A DNA stretch of 64,000 nucleotides, taken from Streptomyces spinosus. GTDB lineage: Bacteria; Actinomycetota; Actinomycetes; Streptomycetales; Streptomycetaceae. The notes under the pieces were generated by a model. The model saw only the letters and a program-made list of their open reading frames with translations. It ran no database searches and was not told the DNA's origin. The stretch lies in NCBI RefSeq assembly GCF_020400655.1, contig NZ_JAINRC010000010.1, forward strand, positions 62,001 through 126,000, written 5' to 3'. This document shows positions 1 to 9,117 of the stretch, piece after piece. The position numbers were made by a program, and so were the translations under genes. How positions within the stretch are numbered: position 1 is the stretch's first letter; each line of letters starts with the position of its first letter.

Positions 1-883
1 CGATCGCCTTGTCGGCGACCCCCGCCACGAGCAGCGACAGCAGCTTGCGGTCGGTGGCCGAGAGCGAGTCGGCCGGACCCGCACCGTCGGCCCCGGCGAG
101 CGTGCCGGTGCCGTCGATGTCCAGGGGGACGGCGTCCTCCCAGTAGCAGTCGAAGAGGGCGAGGAGGGCCGCGAGCAGGTTGCTGTCCCTGACCAGTGCG
201 GTGGTCGGTTCCTCCGGGCTGCCGTGCGGTCCGCCGGCCACGAGGGGGAAGACGGCGACGGACCGGTCGGCGATGGCCAGACGCAGCGGCAGGTGCGGTA
301 CGGCACGGGCCACCTCACCGGCCCGGACACCCGCCACCACGTTCTCCAGGGCCCCCTCGTCGTCGAAGAACGCCTTCTCGTACAGCACTCGGTAGCGCAC
401 GCCCCGGGCCAGCGCCTCGAACTCCTCGGTGTTGGTGCCCGACGGCATGGCCACGTACTGGGCCTTGCAGAACCACAGCATCTCGTGGCGCGCGCTCGAC
501 TGGATCTGCCGGAGTTGCTGGCGCAGGGCCTCCGCACCGGTGATCACCTCCAGCAACTGGCCGGCGTCATGCCTGCGCATCGTCTCCCGATAGGACTCGA
601 TGAGCCGTGCGGCCTCGAACCGGGCCAGGTCCAGCGCGTCGGCGCTGCGCTTCAGCCGGGGCAGCAGCGCGACCTCGGGCGGAGCGGGGCGGAACACCCG
701 GGGGGTGCCGTCCGTGTGGGTGGCGAGGCCCTTGGTGACCAGTGAGTCCAGGATCCGCCCGGTCTCCGCGTCGGTCAGGCGGGCCCGCTGGGCGATGTCC
801 TCCCGGGTGGCCCGGCCGGAGGTCACGAGCATCTGGTAGAGGGCTTCCTCCTCGGGCGAGACGCCAGCCGCCTCCAGCGCCAC
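1..883 (-). CDS. TrmB/LuxR-type HTH transcriptional regulator (3' end off the left edge)
   Basis: About 294 residues are visible. The N-terminus (after GTG, residues about 8-60) reads as a winged-helix of the TrmB kind (PEEEALYQMLVTSGRATRED, then a GLATH turn). A central region follows (SARHEMLWFCKAQYVAMP) of the phospholipase-D-like sensor type found in these regulators. The frame leaves the window at DRKLLSLLVAGVADKAI, which is the first helix of a LuxR-type DNA-binding domain, so the gene continues to the left. The GTG start follows a GGGAGG ribosome site by about 5 nt. The family consists of single-component regulators, often of neighbouring secondary-metabolism or stress genes. No target is evident here because the next gene rightward runs in the opposite direction about 730 bp away. 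Confidence 0.8.
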   Translation of the reverse strand, partial: MALEAAGVSPEEEALYQMLVTSGRATREDIAQRARLTDAETGRILDSLVTKGLATHTDGTPRVFRPAPPEVALLPRLKRSADALDLARFEAARLIESYRETMRRHDAGQLLEVITGAEALRQQLRQIQSSARHEMLWFCKAQYVAMPSGTNTEEFEALARGVRYRVLYEKAFFDDEGALENVVAGVRAGEVARAVPHLPLRLAIADRSVAVFPLVAGGPHGSPEEPTTALVRDSNLLAALLALFDCYWEDAVPLDIDGTGTLAGADGAGPADSLSATDRKLLSLLVAGVADKAI

Positions 884-1610
884 GGACGCCTCCCGGAATC
901 TTGGAATCCACCGTTTGAATATCGTACTACGGTGGGCCGCACGGCCCCGCTGCCTCTGTGCGTCGCGGCCGAGCATCTCGAGAAGGCCATGGAGTGGGTC
1001 GCGGACGAGGTGGCACCGCGACTGACCTGACGCCGCGGCAGGAAAGGCCGCCGGGCTGATGAGGCTGCCGCTTCGAGGGGGCGTCCGCCTGGCGCCACGC
1101 GCCTGGACAGCGCCTCCTAGACCCCGCCTCTACGACGTGCCGCCGGACCGTGGTCCCACCGCTCACACCCGTCCCGGCGCGGATGTGTCCCGCCGTCACC
1201 TCGCCGGCCGCCATCGATCACATGTGCAACCACCTGGCGCACCCATGCTGGCCTCCCACCCCACTCGGCAGGGCTGGCCGAGTGGCGCCCCGCGCCGCCA
1301 AGGCCGCATGGCAGGAATACGACGCCCTGAGAATCCGCTCGAACCCCCCGCACGCCGCACCGGCCGGAGCGCAGCACACCCCGGCCCGCCCGCACGCGCA
1401 CGGACCGACGACCGTGCCCTTTCCTCATTCGCTATAGCCATGGTCCGCCAGAACCCGTCACAAGGCGGCGGAACCGGTCAGACATCGATCCACGCCTCAG
1501 GGGTTGACACGGGCCGCTGCGCCACCCAGCCTTTGGCAACGTTGTCATTCCTCCTGCGTCAGACCCGGAGAGGTCCGGACCGCACCGCTTTTTGATGGGA
1601 CGTCACGCTC
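884..1610. other. Long intergenic region with a possible gene-tail remnant
   Basis: No credible full gene lies in these 727 bases. A short plus-strand frame at 932-1030 ends in AEHLEKAMEWVADEVAPRLT and stop. It looks like the C-terminus of some enzyme or regulator whose body has been lost, since there is no ribosome site and only 32 codons. I could not assign a family. The rest carries divergent promoter DNA for the flanking regulator and for the GH2 gene, including the CAACGTTG operator near 1540. Confidence 0.35.
1532..1549. promoter_or_regulatory. LacI-type operator-like palindrome upstream of the GH2 gene
   Basis: The sequence TTTGGCAACGTTGTCATT has a perfect 8-bp palindromic core CAACGTTG at 1537-1544, with partial symmetry beyond it. 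It lies about 65 bp before the GH2 start. Centre-CG palindromes of this shape are typical LacI-family sites upstream of glycoside hydrolases. The same core occurs again at 44747-44754. The cognate regulator is unknown. Confidence 0.45.
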
Positions 1611-4600
1611 ATGACAGATCAGTCGGATCCGTCGCGGCATCCGTCGCGACGGGCCATCGTCACCACGGGTACCACCCTGCTGGCCGGGTTCGGCCTCGGC
1701 CTGCCTTCTGCGGCGACCGCGGTCGCCGCGCCCGGCGGCGCGCCGGTGGACTCCGCCGCCTCCCCCGGTGAGCTGGCGCTCTACCGGCCGGTCTCGGTCT
1801 CTTCGACGGCCTACGCCGCCACCCCCGGTTCCTTCGTGGTCGACCGCCTCTCCTCCCCCGGTGTCAGGGGCAGCGGCTGGCGTGCCGAGGGCGGCGACCC
1901 GCAGTGGATAGCCGTCGACCTCCAGGCGGCCTGCGAGGTCACGCGGGTCCGCCTCACCTTCGAGGCCGACGCCTCCGACCCGGTGTACACGCCGCCCACC
2001 AGCGGCAATGTGCACAGCGGCACCACCGGCGACGAGATCCAGTCGAGCTTCTCGCTGGTCTTCGTGGTCGAGACGTCCGTGGACCACGAGTCCTGGACGA
2101 CGGTGTACAGCACCACGGCCGGCACCGGTGGCGTCGTGGACGTCCAGCTGCCCCGCCCGGTGTCCGCGCGCTGGGTGCGCATGACCTCGCGCAAGCGCTC
2201 CAGCCCGCTGCCCCTCGGCCTCAACGGCTTCGAGGTGTACGGCACCGCCAAGGGCCACCGGCCCTCGGCCACCGGCTGGACCGACTGGGGTACCCGGCAC
2301 GACGAGGCACCGGCGCTCACGGTCGCCGACGACGGGACCGTGCCCGTGGAGTCGGGCTGGCGGCTGACCATGGACGACTGGGCCGGTGCCGACGGCGCCG
2401 GTCTGTCGAAGACGTCCGTCGACACCAGCGGCTGGCTGCCCGCGACGGTTCCCGGCACGGTGCTGGGCTCGCTCGTGGAGCAGGGCAAGCTGCCCGACCC
2501 GGTGGCGGGTCTGAACAACCTGCGGGTACCGGAGGCGCTGTCGCGCCACTCCTGGTGGTACAAGCGGGACTTCGCGTTGCCGCGCGCACTGCGCGCCGGC
2601 GCCGGCCGGCACGTCTGGCTGGAGTTCGACGGCGTCAACCACAAGGCCGACGTGTGGCTCAACGGCAAGCGGGTGGGCGACCTGACGTACCCGTTCGCCC
2701 GTGCCGCCTTCGACGTCACCCGGCAGCTCGCCGAGAGCGGCGAGAACGCGCTCGCGGTGAAGATCACGCCGATGCCGGTGCCGGGCAGCCCGGGTGACAA
2801 GGGGCCGGAGGGCGAGTCCTGGGTGGACGCCGGCGCGCAGCAGATGAACCTCAACTCCCCGACCTACCTGGCCTCCTCGGGCTGGGACTGGATGCCGGCC
2901 GTACGGGACCGCGCCGCGGGCATCTGGAACCACGTCCGGCTGAGATCGACCGGTCACGTCGTCATCGGCGACCCTCGCGTGGACACCGTGCTGCCCGCGC
3001 TGCCGGATGTGTCGGTGGCCGAGCTGACCATCGTCGTGCCGGTGCGCAACGCGGACACCGCCGACCACCAGACGACGGTCACGGCCGCCTTCGACGGTGT
3101 GCGGGTGTCGAAGACGGTGACCGTGAAGGCGGGCGCGGGCCTGGACGTCGTCTTCACGCCGGATGCCTTCGGCCGGCTGAGGCTGCGCGAGCCCGAGCTG
3201 TGGTGGCCGAACGGTCTGGGCGAGGCGCGCCTGCACGACCTCACACTCACGGCCACGGCCGGCGGTCAGGAGAGCGACCGGCGCACCACCCGCTTCGGCA
3301 TCCGCCAGTTCGGCTACGAGTACGACGTACCGCTCGCGTTCACCGCGTCCGGCGACGCCTACACGCAGACCGTGACCTTCGACCGGCAGCAGGCCCGGCA
3401 CGTCCGCGTCCGCTGCCTGACACGGGCCACCTCCTGGGGCAGCTCCCTGTGGACCCTGTCCGTCCGGGACGGCACCCGGCCGGACACCGACCTCGCGCTG
3501 CACGCCCACGCCGAGGCGTCCAGCACCGACCAGGACGGCAACGGCGCGGCCAACGCCACCGACGGCGACCCCGGCACCCGCTGGTCCTCCGCCTACGAGG
3601 ACGACCAGTGGATCAGGGTGGACCTCGGCTCCGTCCAGTCCTTCGACCGGGTCGACCTCACCTGGGAGCAGGCGTACGCGAAGACCTTCGTGGTCCAGGT
3701 CTCCGCGGACGGCTCGGACTGGACCGATGTGAAGTCGGTGGACAACGGGGCGGTGCCGCTGCCGTTCAACAACGGCAACGCCAGTCTCCAGGTGGAGGAC
3801 TTCGACCGGCGGACCGCGCGCTACGTGCGCCTCAACTGCGGTCTTCGCAACACCAGTTGGGGCAACTCGTTGTGGTCGCTGTCCGTCGTCGACCGCAGTG
3901 AACCCGGCACCGACCTCGCCCTGCGCCAGAAGGCCACCGCTTCCACGGAGGAGTCCGACCACCCCGCGTCGAACGCCACCGACGGGAACCCGAACACGCG
4001 CTGGTCCTCCGCCTACGAGGACCACCAGTGGATCCAGGTGGACCTCGGCTCCTCGCGGGCGTTCGACCGCGTCGCCGTCGTCTGGGAGACCGCGTACCCG
4101 AAGTCGTACACCATCCAGGTGTCCGACGACGGCGACACCTGGACCGACGTGAAGACCGTCTCGAACACCCCCGATCCGCTGAAGATCAGCGTCAACGGCG
4201 TACGCGTGCTGGCGCGCGGCGGCAACTGGGGCTGGGACGAACTGCTGCGCCGGATGCCGGCGGAGCGCATGGACGCGGCGGTGCGGATGCACCGGGACAT
4301 GAACTTCACGATGATCCGCAACTGGGTCGGCAGCAGCGACCGGGAGGAGTTCTTCGCCGCCTGCGACCGGCACGGCATCCTGGTGTGGAACGACTTCCCG
4401 AACGCGTGGGGCATGGACCCGCCGGACCACGACGCCTTCAACGCGATCGCGCGGGACACCGTGCTGCGGTACCGCATCCACCCGTCCGTGGTGGTCTGGT
4501 GCGGCGCGAACGAGGGCAACCCCCCGGCCGCCATCGACAAGGGGATGCGGGAGGCGGTGGAGCAGCAGGTGCCCGGCGTGCTCTACCAGAACAACTCGGC

Positions 4601-5696
4601 GGGCGGCATCATCACGGGCGGCGGCCCCTACGGCTGGGTCGAACCGGAGAAGTACTTCGACCCGATGACCTACGGCAGCCGTGACTTCGGCTTCCACACC
4701 GAGATCGGCATGCCCGTCGTCTCCACCGCGGCGAGCACCCGCAGCATGACGGGCGACGAGCCGGAGTGGCCGATCCGGGGTGCGTGGTACTACCACGACT
4801 GGAGCGAGCGCGGGAACCAGGCGCCGCAGAACTACAAGGCCGCCATCGAGGCCCGGCTGGGCGAGTCCGGTGACCTGGACGACTTCGCCCGCAAGGCGCA
4901 GTTCGTCAACTACGAGAACACGCGGGCCATGTTCGAGGCGTGGAACGCCAACCTGTGGGACAACGCCTCCGGTCTGATGCTGTGGATGTCCCACCCGGCC
5001 TGGCACAGCACGGTCTGGCAGACGTACGACTACGACTTCGACGTCAACGGCACCTACTACGGCGCCCGTTCGGCCTGCGAGCCGCTGCACGTGCAGGCCG
5101 ACCCGGTGAAGTGGCGGGTCATCGCGGTGAACCACACGTCGGCGGACCTGCGGGGCGCCACCGTCACCGCTCGGCTGTACGACCTGTCCGGCCGGCAGCT
5201 CGGCGGGGGCAGGACGGCCCGGGTGGACGTGGCACGGTCCTCCACCACCGAGGCGTTCACCGCCGCGTGGACGGACGGCCTGCCGGACCTGCACCTGCTG
5301 CGGCTGACGCTGGAGGACTCCCGGGGCAGGGAGCTGTCGCGGAACACCTACTGGCGCTACCGCGAGACCGCCGCGCTGCGGGAGCTGAACAAGGCGAAGC
5401 AGGTGAAGCTCACGGGTGCGATCACCCGGCGGTCGCGGTCCGGTGACCGCGAGGAGCTGACGGCGGTGATCCGCAACCAGGGCTCGGCGGTGGCCGCCAT
5501 GGTCCGGCTGTCGCTGCTGGAGGACGCGCACGGCAGGCGGGTGCTGCCGACGCTGTACAGCGACAACTACCTGTGGCTGCTGCCCGGCGAGTCCCGCACC
5601 GTCCGGCTGTCCTGGCCCAAGGGGGCGAGCGCAACCCGGCATCCGGTGCTGACCGCCCAGGCGTACAACGGCCCGGCCGCGATCCTGCACGGCTGA
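1611..5696 (+). CDS. Secreted GH2 exo-beta-glucosaminidase / mannosidase-like enzyme with discoidin domains
   Basis: The protein has 1361 residues and likely cleaves terminal beta-linked glucosamine or mannose from chitosan or glycans outside the cell. A twin-arginine-type leader (SRRAIVTTG, about residues 12-50) is followed by a discoidin/F5-8C domain (about 50-215). Next come a GH2 sugar-binding domain (about 245-450), an Ig-like domain (about 450-580), two tandem discoidin modules (about 582-855) and the TIM barrel from about 859 (LARGGNWGWDELLRRMP). The probable acid/base is E968 in WCGANEG and the probable nucleophile E1031 in FHTEIG. MIRNWVG and WNDFPNAWG resemble CsxA-type exo-glucosaminidases and plant endo-beta-mannosidases. 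The discoidin pair sits in the loop between the Ig-like and catalytic domains, and its two copies share the WSSAYED..QWI.VDLGS segment. Family is secure, substrate less so. Confidence 0.85.
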   Translation: MTDQSDPSRHPSRRAIVTTGTTLLAGFGLGLPSAATAVAAPGGAPVDSAASPGELALYRPVSVSSTAYAATPGSFVVDRLSSPGVRGSGWRAEGGDPQWIAVDLQAACEVTRVRLTFEADASDPVYTPPTSGNVHSGTTGDEIQSSFSLVFVVETSVDHESWTTVYSTTAGTGGVVDVQLPRPVSARWVRMTSRKRSSPLPLGLNGFEVYGTAKGHRPSATGWTDWGTRHDEAPALTVADDGTVPVESGWRLTMDDWAGADGAGLSKTSVDTSGWLPATVPGTVLGSLVEQGKLPDPVAGLNNLRVPEALSRHSWWYKRDFALPRALRAGAGRHVWLEFDGVNHKADVWLNGKRVGDLTYPFARAAFDVTRQLAESGENALAVKITPMPVPGSPGDKGPEGESWVDAGAQQMNLNSPTYLASSGWDWMPAVRDRAAGIWNHVRLRSTGHVVIGDPRVDTVLPALPDVSVAELTIVVPVRNADTADHQTTVTAAFDGVRVSKTVTVKAGAGLDVVFTPDAFGRLRLREPELWWPNGLGEARLHDLTLTATAGGQESDRRTTRFGIRQFGYEYDVPLAFTASGDAYTQTVTFDRQQARHVRVRCLTRATSWGSSLWTLSVRDGTRPDTDLALHAHAEASSTDQDGNGAANATDGDPGTRWSSAYEDDQWIRVDLGSVQSFDRVDLTWEQAYAKTFVVQVSADGSDWTDVKSVDNGAVPLPFNNGNASLQVEDFDRRTARYVRLNCGLRNTSWGNSLWSLSVVDRSEPGTDLALRQKATASTEESDHPASNATDGNPNTRWSSAYEDHQWIQVDLGSSRAFDRVAVVWETAYPKSYTIQVSDDGDTWTDVKTVSNTPDPLKISVNGVRVLARGGNWGWDELLRRMPAERMDAAVRMHRDMNFTMIRNWVGSSDREEFFAACDRHGILVWNDFPNAWGMDPPDHDAFNAIARDTVLRYRIHPSVVVWCGANEGNPPAAIDKGMREAVEQQVPGVLYQNNSAGGIITGGGPYGWVEPEKYFDPMTYGSRDFGFHTEIGMPVVSTAASTRSMTGDEPEWPIRGAWYYHDWSERGNQAPQNYKAAIEARLGESGDLDDFARKAQFVNYENTRAMFEAWNANLWDNASGLMLWMSHPAWHSTVWQTYDYDFDVNGTYYGARSACEPLHVQADPVKWRVIAVNHTSADLRGATVTARLYDLSGRQLGGGRTARVDVARSSTTEAFTAAWTDGLPDLHLLRLTLEDSRGRELSRNTYWRYRETAALRELNKAKQVKLTGAITRRSRSGDREELTAVIRNQGSAVAAMVRLSLLEDAHGRRVLPTLYSDNYLWLLPGESRTVRLSWPKGASATRHPVLTAQAYNGPAAILHG

Positions 5697-5708
5697 GCCA
5701 CCCCCTTC

Positions 5709-5749
5709 TCCGGCGCCTGTGATGCCCTTCGGGTATCACAGGCGCCGGA
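5709..5749. terminator. Strong hairpin terminator after the GH2 gene
   Basis: The arms 5710-5723 and 5735-5748 are perfect complements (CCGGCGCCTGTGAT and ATCACAGGCGCCGG). The stem is extended inward by GCCC/GGGT around a TTC loop and outward by one T-A pair. It begins 12 nt after the GH2 stop. There is no U-tract, which is usual in Streptomyces. Confidence 0.85.
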
Positions 5750-5839
5750 AGAGGTCTTGGACGCGGCTCCTTCTCCGGGCGCAGGCTGATCAGCGAAGTC
5801 GGCGACATCACCGAGCTACGGAAGACAGGAGCCGTGACC

Positions 5840-6700
5840 ATGAAGATCTTCCTCACCGGCGGATCCGGATACATCGGCAAGACCACGATCAGTGCGCTGG
5901 TCCGCCACGGGGACACCGTGGAGGCACTGGCCCGCAACGACCGCGCCGCCGGGACGGTCGCCTCCCTCGGGGCGACACCGGTGCGCGGCGGACTGGGCGA
6001 CCTCGGTGTGCTGAACGCGGCGGCGGCCCGCGCGGAGGCGGTCGTCCACCTGGCGCAGGCCGGAACCGGGGACGAGGACCTCGCGGCGGCCACCGCGATG
6101 CAGGACGGCGTGGGCACCGGCACCTATGTGCACACCGGCGGCACCTGGGTCCACGGCGACACGGACGGGGTCGTGGACGAGACCGCCCCCTGGAACCCGC
6201 CGTCCCTGGTCGCCTGGCGCGAGCCGGTGGAGGACGCCGTGCTGCGGCGTGCGCGGCAGGGCGGCCGTCCCGTCCTGGTGCGGCCCGGTCTGCTGTACGG
6301 CGGCGAGAACCGCCTGATCGACATGTTCTACGCCGTCCCGGGCAAGGAGGCGGGCGCCGTTCCGTACATCGGCGACGGCGCGAACCGCTGGGCGCTGGTG
6401 CACGTCGACGACATCGCGGAGCTGTACGTCGCCGCGCTGAAGGCGGCGCCCGGTTCGGTGTACGTCGGCGTGGGCGGGGTGAACCCCACCGCCAGGGAGT
6501 GCGCGCTGGCCGTGGCCCGCTCCGTCGGCCTCGACGGCAAGGTCGCCTCCCTCACCCTGGAGCAGGCCCGTGAGCGGATGGGCCCGGTCGCGGACGCCTT
6601 CGCCCTGGACCAGCAGTTCACTCCGGCGCGCGCCGAGGCGGAGCTGGGGTGGACGCCCGCGCACACCGACCCGCTGGCCGTCCTCGCCGGCGAGGAGTGA
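5840..6700 (+). CDS. NAD-dependent epimerase/dehydratase (extended SDR)
   Basis: The protein has 286 residues. The Rossmann glycine motif TGGSGYIG is at residues 6-13, and the fold continues through VVHLAQAG, VLVRPGLLYG and VHVDDIAELY. This is the pattern of atypical/extended short-chain dehydrogenases acting on sugars or small carbonyl compounds. The catalytic YxxxK is not obvious, since the usual Tyr region reads EPVEDAVLRRARQ, so the reaction cannot be named. ATG 5840 is preferred over GTG 5834 because AGGAG lies 8 nt before the ATG and only 2 nt before the GTG. A LysR regulator follows 122 bp downstream in the same direction and is a likely partner. Confidence 0.8.
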   Translation: MKIFLTGGSGYIGKTTISALVRHGDTVEALARNDRAAGTVASLGATPVRGGLGDLGVLNAAAARAEAVVHLAQAGTGDEDLAAATAMQDGVGTGTYVHTGGTWVHGDTDGVVDETAPWNPPSLVAWREPVEDAVLRRARQGGRPVLVRPGLLYGGENRLIDMFYAVPGKEAGAVPYIGDGANRWALVHVDDIAELYVAALKAAPGSVYVGVGGVNPTARECALAVARSVGLDGKVASLTLEQARERMGPVADAFALDQQFTPARAEAELGWTPAHTDPLAVLAGEE

Positions 6701-6760
6701 CCCGGGCCGGGACGCGGCGGGCGCCGTCCGTGACGGCTTCAGCGTCGAGCGGGACGGTAG

Positions 6761-6774
6761 ATTCGTGCACGAAT
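6761..6774. promoter_or_regulatory. Perfect 14-bp palindrome, probable LysR operator
   Basis: ATTCGTGCACGAAT is perfectly symmetric and contains the T-N11-A pattern typical of LysR-type boxes. It lies 49 bp before the LysR start, in the gap after the epimerase gene. Autoregulation by that LysR is the simplest reading. Confidence 0.5.
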
Positions 6775-6822
6775 ACCTCGATCGTCCCACAGGGTCTCGA
6801 AGAGAATGAGCGGTGAGTCCGG

Positions 6823-7722
6823 GTGGATGTCGACCTGCGCAAGCTGCGGTATTTCGTGGCCGTGGCCGAGGAGCTCCACTTCGGGCGCGCGGCCGAGCGG
6901 CTGCACGTCGCGCAGCCGGTGCTGTCGCGGCAGATCCGGAGCCTGGAGGACGACCTGGGCGTCGAGGTCTTCGCCCGGGACCGGCGCGGCACGCTGCTCA
7001 CTGCGGCCGGGCAGCAGTTGCTGGAGGACGCCGTCCCGCTGCTCGCGTCGGCCGAGGCGCTGCTGCGGCGGGTGCGGACGGCGGCGCGGGGCACCCCCAC
7101 GCTGACCGTCGGCTTCATGCCCGGCATCACCCTCACCCCGGCCACGGCCCTCTTCACCGCCCGCCGCCCCGGCGTCGACGTACGTCTGCTGCGCACCAGC
7201 TGGGACGACCAGGTGGAGGTGCTGCACGACGGCCGGGCGGACATCGGCGTCGTGCGGCTGCCCGTCGACCAGCGGGGCCTCCAGGTGCGGCCGCTGTTCC
7301 GGGAGCCGCGCGTCGTCATGGTGCCGGCCGGGCACCGGCTGGCGGACAGGGCGTCGGTGACCGTCGGCGACCTCGCCCCCGAGCACCTGCTCCAGGACCC
7401 GGACGCCGTACCCGAATGGCGTGACGTGGCACTGGAGCTGCGAGAGCGGCGGCGGCCCCGGGTGCCCGCGATCCACCAGGTGGAGGAGAAGCTGGAACTG
7501 GTGGCCTCCGGCGCCGGGATCTGTGTGCTGCCGTCGTCCACCGCCGGCTTCTACACCCGCCCGGACGTGATCGCGCTGCCCGTGGCGGACATCGGCCCCA
7601 ACGAGGTGGCCCTGGCGTGGGTGGCGTCCCGGCGCTCGCCCCTCGTCCACGACTTCGCGGAGGCCGCGGCACAGACCCTCGGCCGGTCCCGGCCCGGGAC
7701 ACCGCCGTCGCCGGCAAGCTGA
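6823..7722 (+). CDS. LysR family transcriptional regulator
   Basis: The protein has 299 residues, the usual LysR length. The winged HTH is at about residues 3-62 (LRKLRYFVAVAEELHFGRAA...AQPVLSRQIRSLEDDLG). A type-2 periplasmic-binding-like effector domain follows (TVGFMPGITLTPATALF to about 285). The GTG start is followed by VDLRKLRYF, the standard N-terminus of the family. The gene stands alone between the upstream epimerase on the same strand and a convergent operon downstream, from which a hairpin separates it. The palindrome at 6761-6774 suggests autoregulation. The effector is unknown. Confidence 0.9.
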   Translation: MDVDLRKLRYFVAVAEELHFGRAAERLHVAQPVLSRQIRSLEDDLGVEVFARDRRGTLLTAAGQQLLEDAVPLLASAEALLRRVRTAARGTPTLTVGFMPGITLTPATALFTARRPGVDVRLLRTSWDDQVEVLHDGRADIGVVRLPVDQRGLQVRPLFREPRVVMVPAGHRLADRASVTVGDLAPEHLLQDPDAVPEWRDVALELRERRRPRVPAIHQVEEKLELVASGAGICVLPSSTAGFYTRPDVIALPVADIGPNEVALAWVASRRSPLVHDFAEAAAQTLGRSRPGTPPSPAS

Positions 7723-7736
7723 GGATCCTCCTCAGC
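7718..7736. terminator. Bidirectional terminator between convergent genes
   Basis: GCTGAGGA (7718-7725), loop TCC and TCCTCAGC (7729-7736) form a perfect 8-bp stem. The hairpin contains the stop codons of both the LysR gene and the convergent VWA gene, so the two transcription units are packed with no spare DNA. Confidence 0.65.
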
Positions 7737-9117
7737 CGATCGTGACGACCCGTGCCCACGGTGGTGGGGTGTCCGGGACGTAGTCGGGGTCGTTCTCGTC
7801 CACGGCGTGGGCGGGGCGCGGGAAGAGACCGACGACGGTGCGGCAGGGCGGCTGGGCGGAGGGCCACGGGGTCTGTCCGTCCGTGAGGGCCACGATGACG
7901 TCCGGGCGGGGACGGGAGCGCAGCGCCCGGGTGAAACCGGAGCGCAGATCGGTTCCGCCGCCGCCGACCAGTGCGAGGTTCTCGGCGCGGCAGAGGGGGA
8001 CGGCGATCCCGGCCGCCGCGTCGCAGGAGATCACCGAGACCAGGTCGCGCCGTCCGCCCACCGCCCGCGAGATCGCCGCGACCTCCAGCAGCGCGCTGCC
8101 CAGTTCGGCGTCGCTCACCGACCCGGAGGTGTCGATCACGACGCAGACCCGGGGCGGCTTGCGGCGCAGGCTCGGCAGCAGTACTCCGGGGACACCGGCC
8201 GAGCGCCGGGACGGACGCCGGTAACTGTGGTCCTCGCCCGCCCCCGGCGCGCCCGTCGCCGAGCGGACCGCCGCCCCGAGCAACTGCCGCCAGGGCTGCG
8301 GCGGGTGGAACACCTCCTCGGCCCATCGGCGCCATCCCTCCGGCGCGTGGCCGGGCCGGCCCCTGATGCCCTCGGCGACCCGGAAACGGACCGCGTCCCG
8401 CTGCTGCCTGCTCAGCCCGTGCGCCCCGTCGGGTCCCAGCTCCCACGGCCGGGCCTGCCCGTCGGCACCGCTGCCGCAGTCCAGCCAGGCCAGGTCCGCG
8501 GTGAGCCCGGACAGCGACGCCGTGCGCAGGTACTCCTCCATGAGGAGGTTCTCGGGCAGCCGCAACGCGGACGGGTGCACCGCTCCGGCAGGCCGGGGCA
8601 GGCCGTCGCCGTAGATGTCGTCGTTGATCTCGAAGTCGGCGGCGATGTTCCGCCGTAGCCGCTCGCGGCTCTCGGCCCCGCGGGCCGCCGTCCCGCCTCG
8701 CCCGCCCGGCCCCTGCTCCTCGCGCTCCCGCGCGTACCGCTCACCGCGCGCGTGGTGGTCGCGGAGCAGGTGGGAGACCTCGTGCACCCAGACGCCCGCC
8801 AGCTCCTCCACTGGGGTGCGCGCCACGAACCCGGGCGAGACGTAGCAGCGCCAGTGCGCGTCCACCGCCATCGTCGGCACCGAGCGGTCCTCCACCACGT
8901 GCAGCGCGAAGAGGGCGGCGGCCAGGTAGGGGCGGACCCGCACCGCGTGCAGCCGGGCGGCCAGCAGCTTCTCCTGGTCCAGCGGCAGCCCGGGACGGTC
9001 GTACGGCCCACCGGAGACGGTCGGCTCGGGCGGCGCCGCGGCCCGTACCGGGCGGGGCGGCGCGGGCCGGGGCACGGGACGTGGCGGCGGCCCCGGGCGC
9101 TTCGCGTCCCCCGTCAT
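7732..9117 (-). CDS. Putative metallopeptidase with C-terminal VWA domain (DUF2201 type)
   Basis: The protein has 461 residues. A Pro-rich N-terminus is followed by a zincin-like domain with HEVSH in GVWVHEVSHLLRDHH (about residues 107-121) and NIAADFEINDDI. At the C-terminus is a von Willebrand A-like domain with the metal-binding DTSGS motif in VCVVIDTSGSVSD and a later LTDGQ. Its ATG overlaps the stop of the MoxR gene (ATGA), so the two are translationally coupled. MoxR ATPases remodel or load metal-bound VWA partners in several systems, so this protein is the likely client or effector of the MoxR protein. The peptidase could be active or only a structural module. The target is unknown. 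Confidence 0.8.
   Translation of the reverse strand: MTGDAKRPGPPPRPVPRPAPPRPVRAAAPPEPTVSGGPYDRPGLPLDQEKLLAARLHAVRVRPYLAAALFALHVVEDRSVPTMAVDAHWRCYVSPGFVARTPVEELAGVWVHEVSHLLRDHHARGERYAREREEQGPGGRGGTAARGAESRERLRRNIAADFEINDDIYGDGLPRPAGAVHPSALRLPENLLMEEYLRTASLSGLTADLAWLDCGSGADGQARPWELGPDGAHGLSRQQRDAVRFRVAEGIRGRPGHAPEGWRRWAEEVFHPPQPWRQLLGAAVRSATGAPGAGEDHSYRRPSRRSAGVPGVLLPSLRRKPPRVCVVIDTSGSVSDAELGSALLEVAAISRAVGGRRDLVSVISCDAAAGIAVPLCRAENLALVGGGGTDLRSGFTRALRSRPRPDVIVALTDGQTPWPSAQPPCRTVVGLFPRPAHAVDENDPDYVPDTPPPWARVVTIG

Noticed and set aside
1059..1595. A 178-codon plus-strand frame before the GH2 gene
   Set aside because: No recognisable domains, irregular composition, no ribosome site, and it overlaps the probable promoter and operator.
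1545..5690. Minus-strand open frame of about 1380 codons opposite the GH2 gene
   Set aside because: The translation is Arg/Val/Gly-rich without any domain motif, while the plus strand encodes a complete GH2 enzyme.
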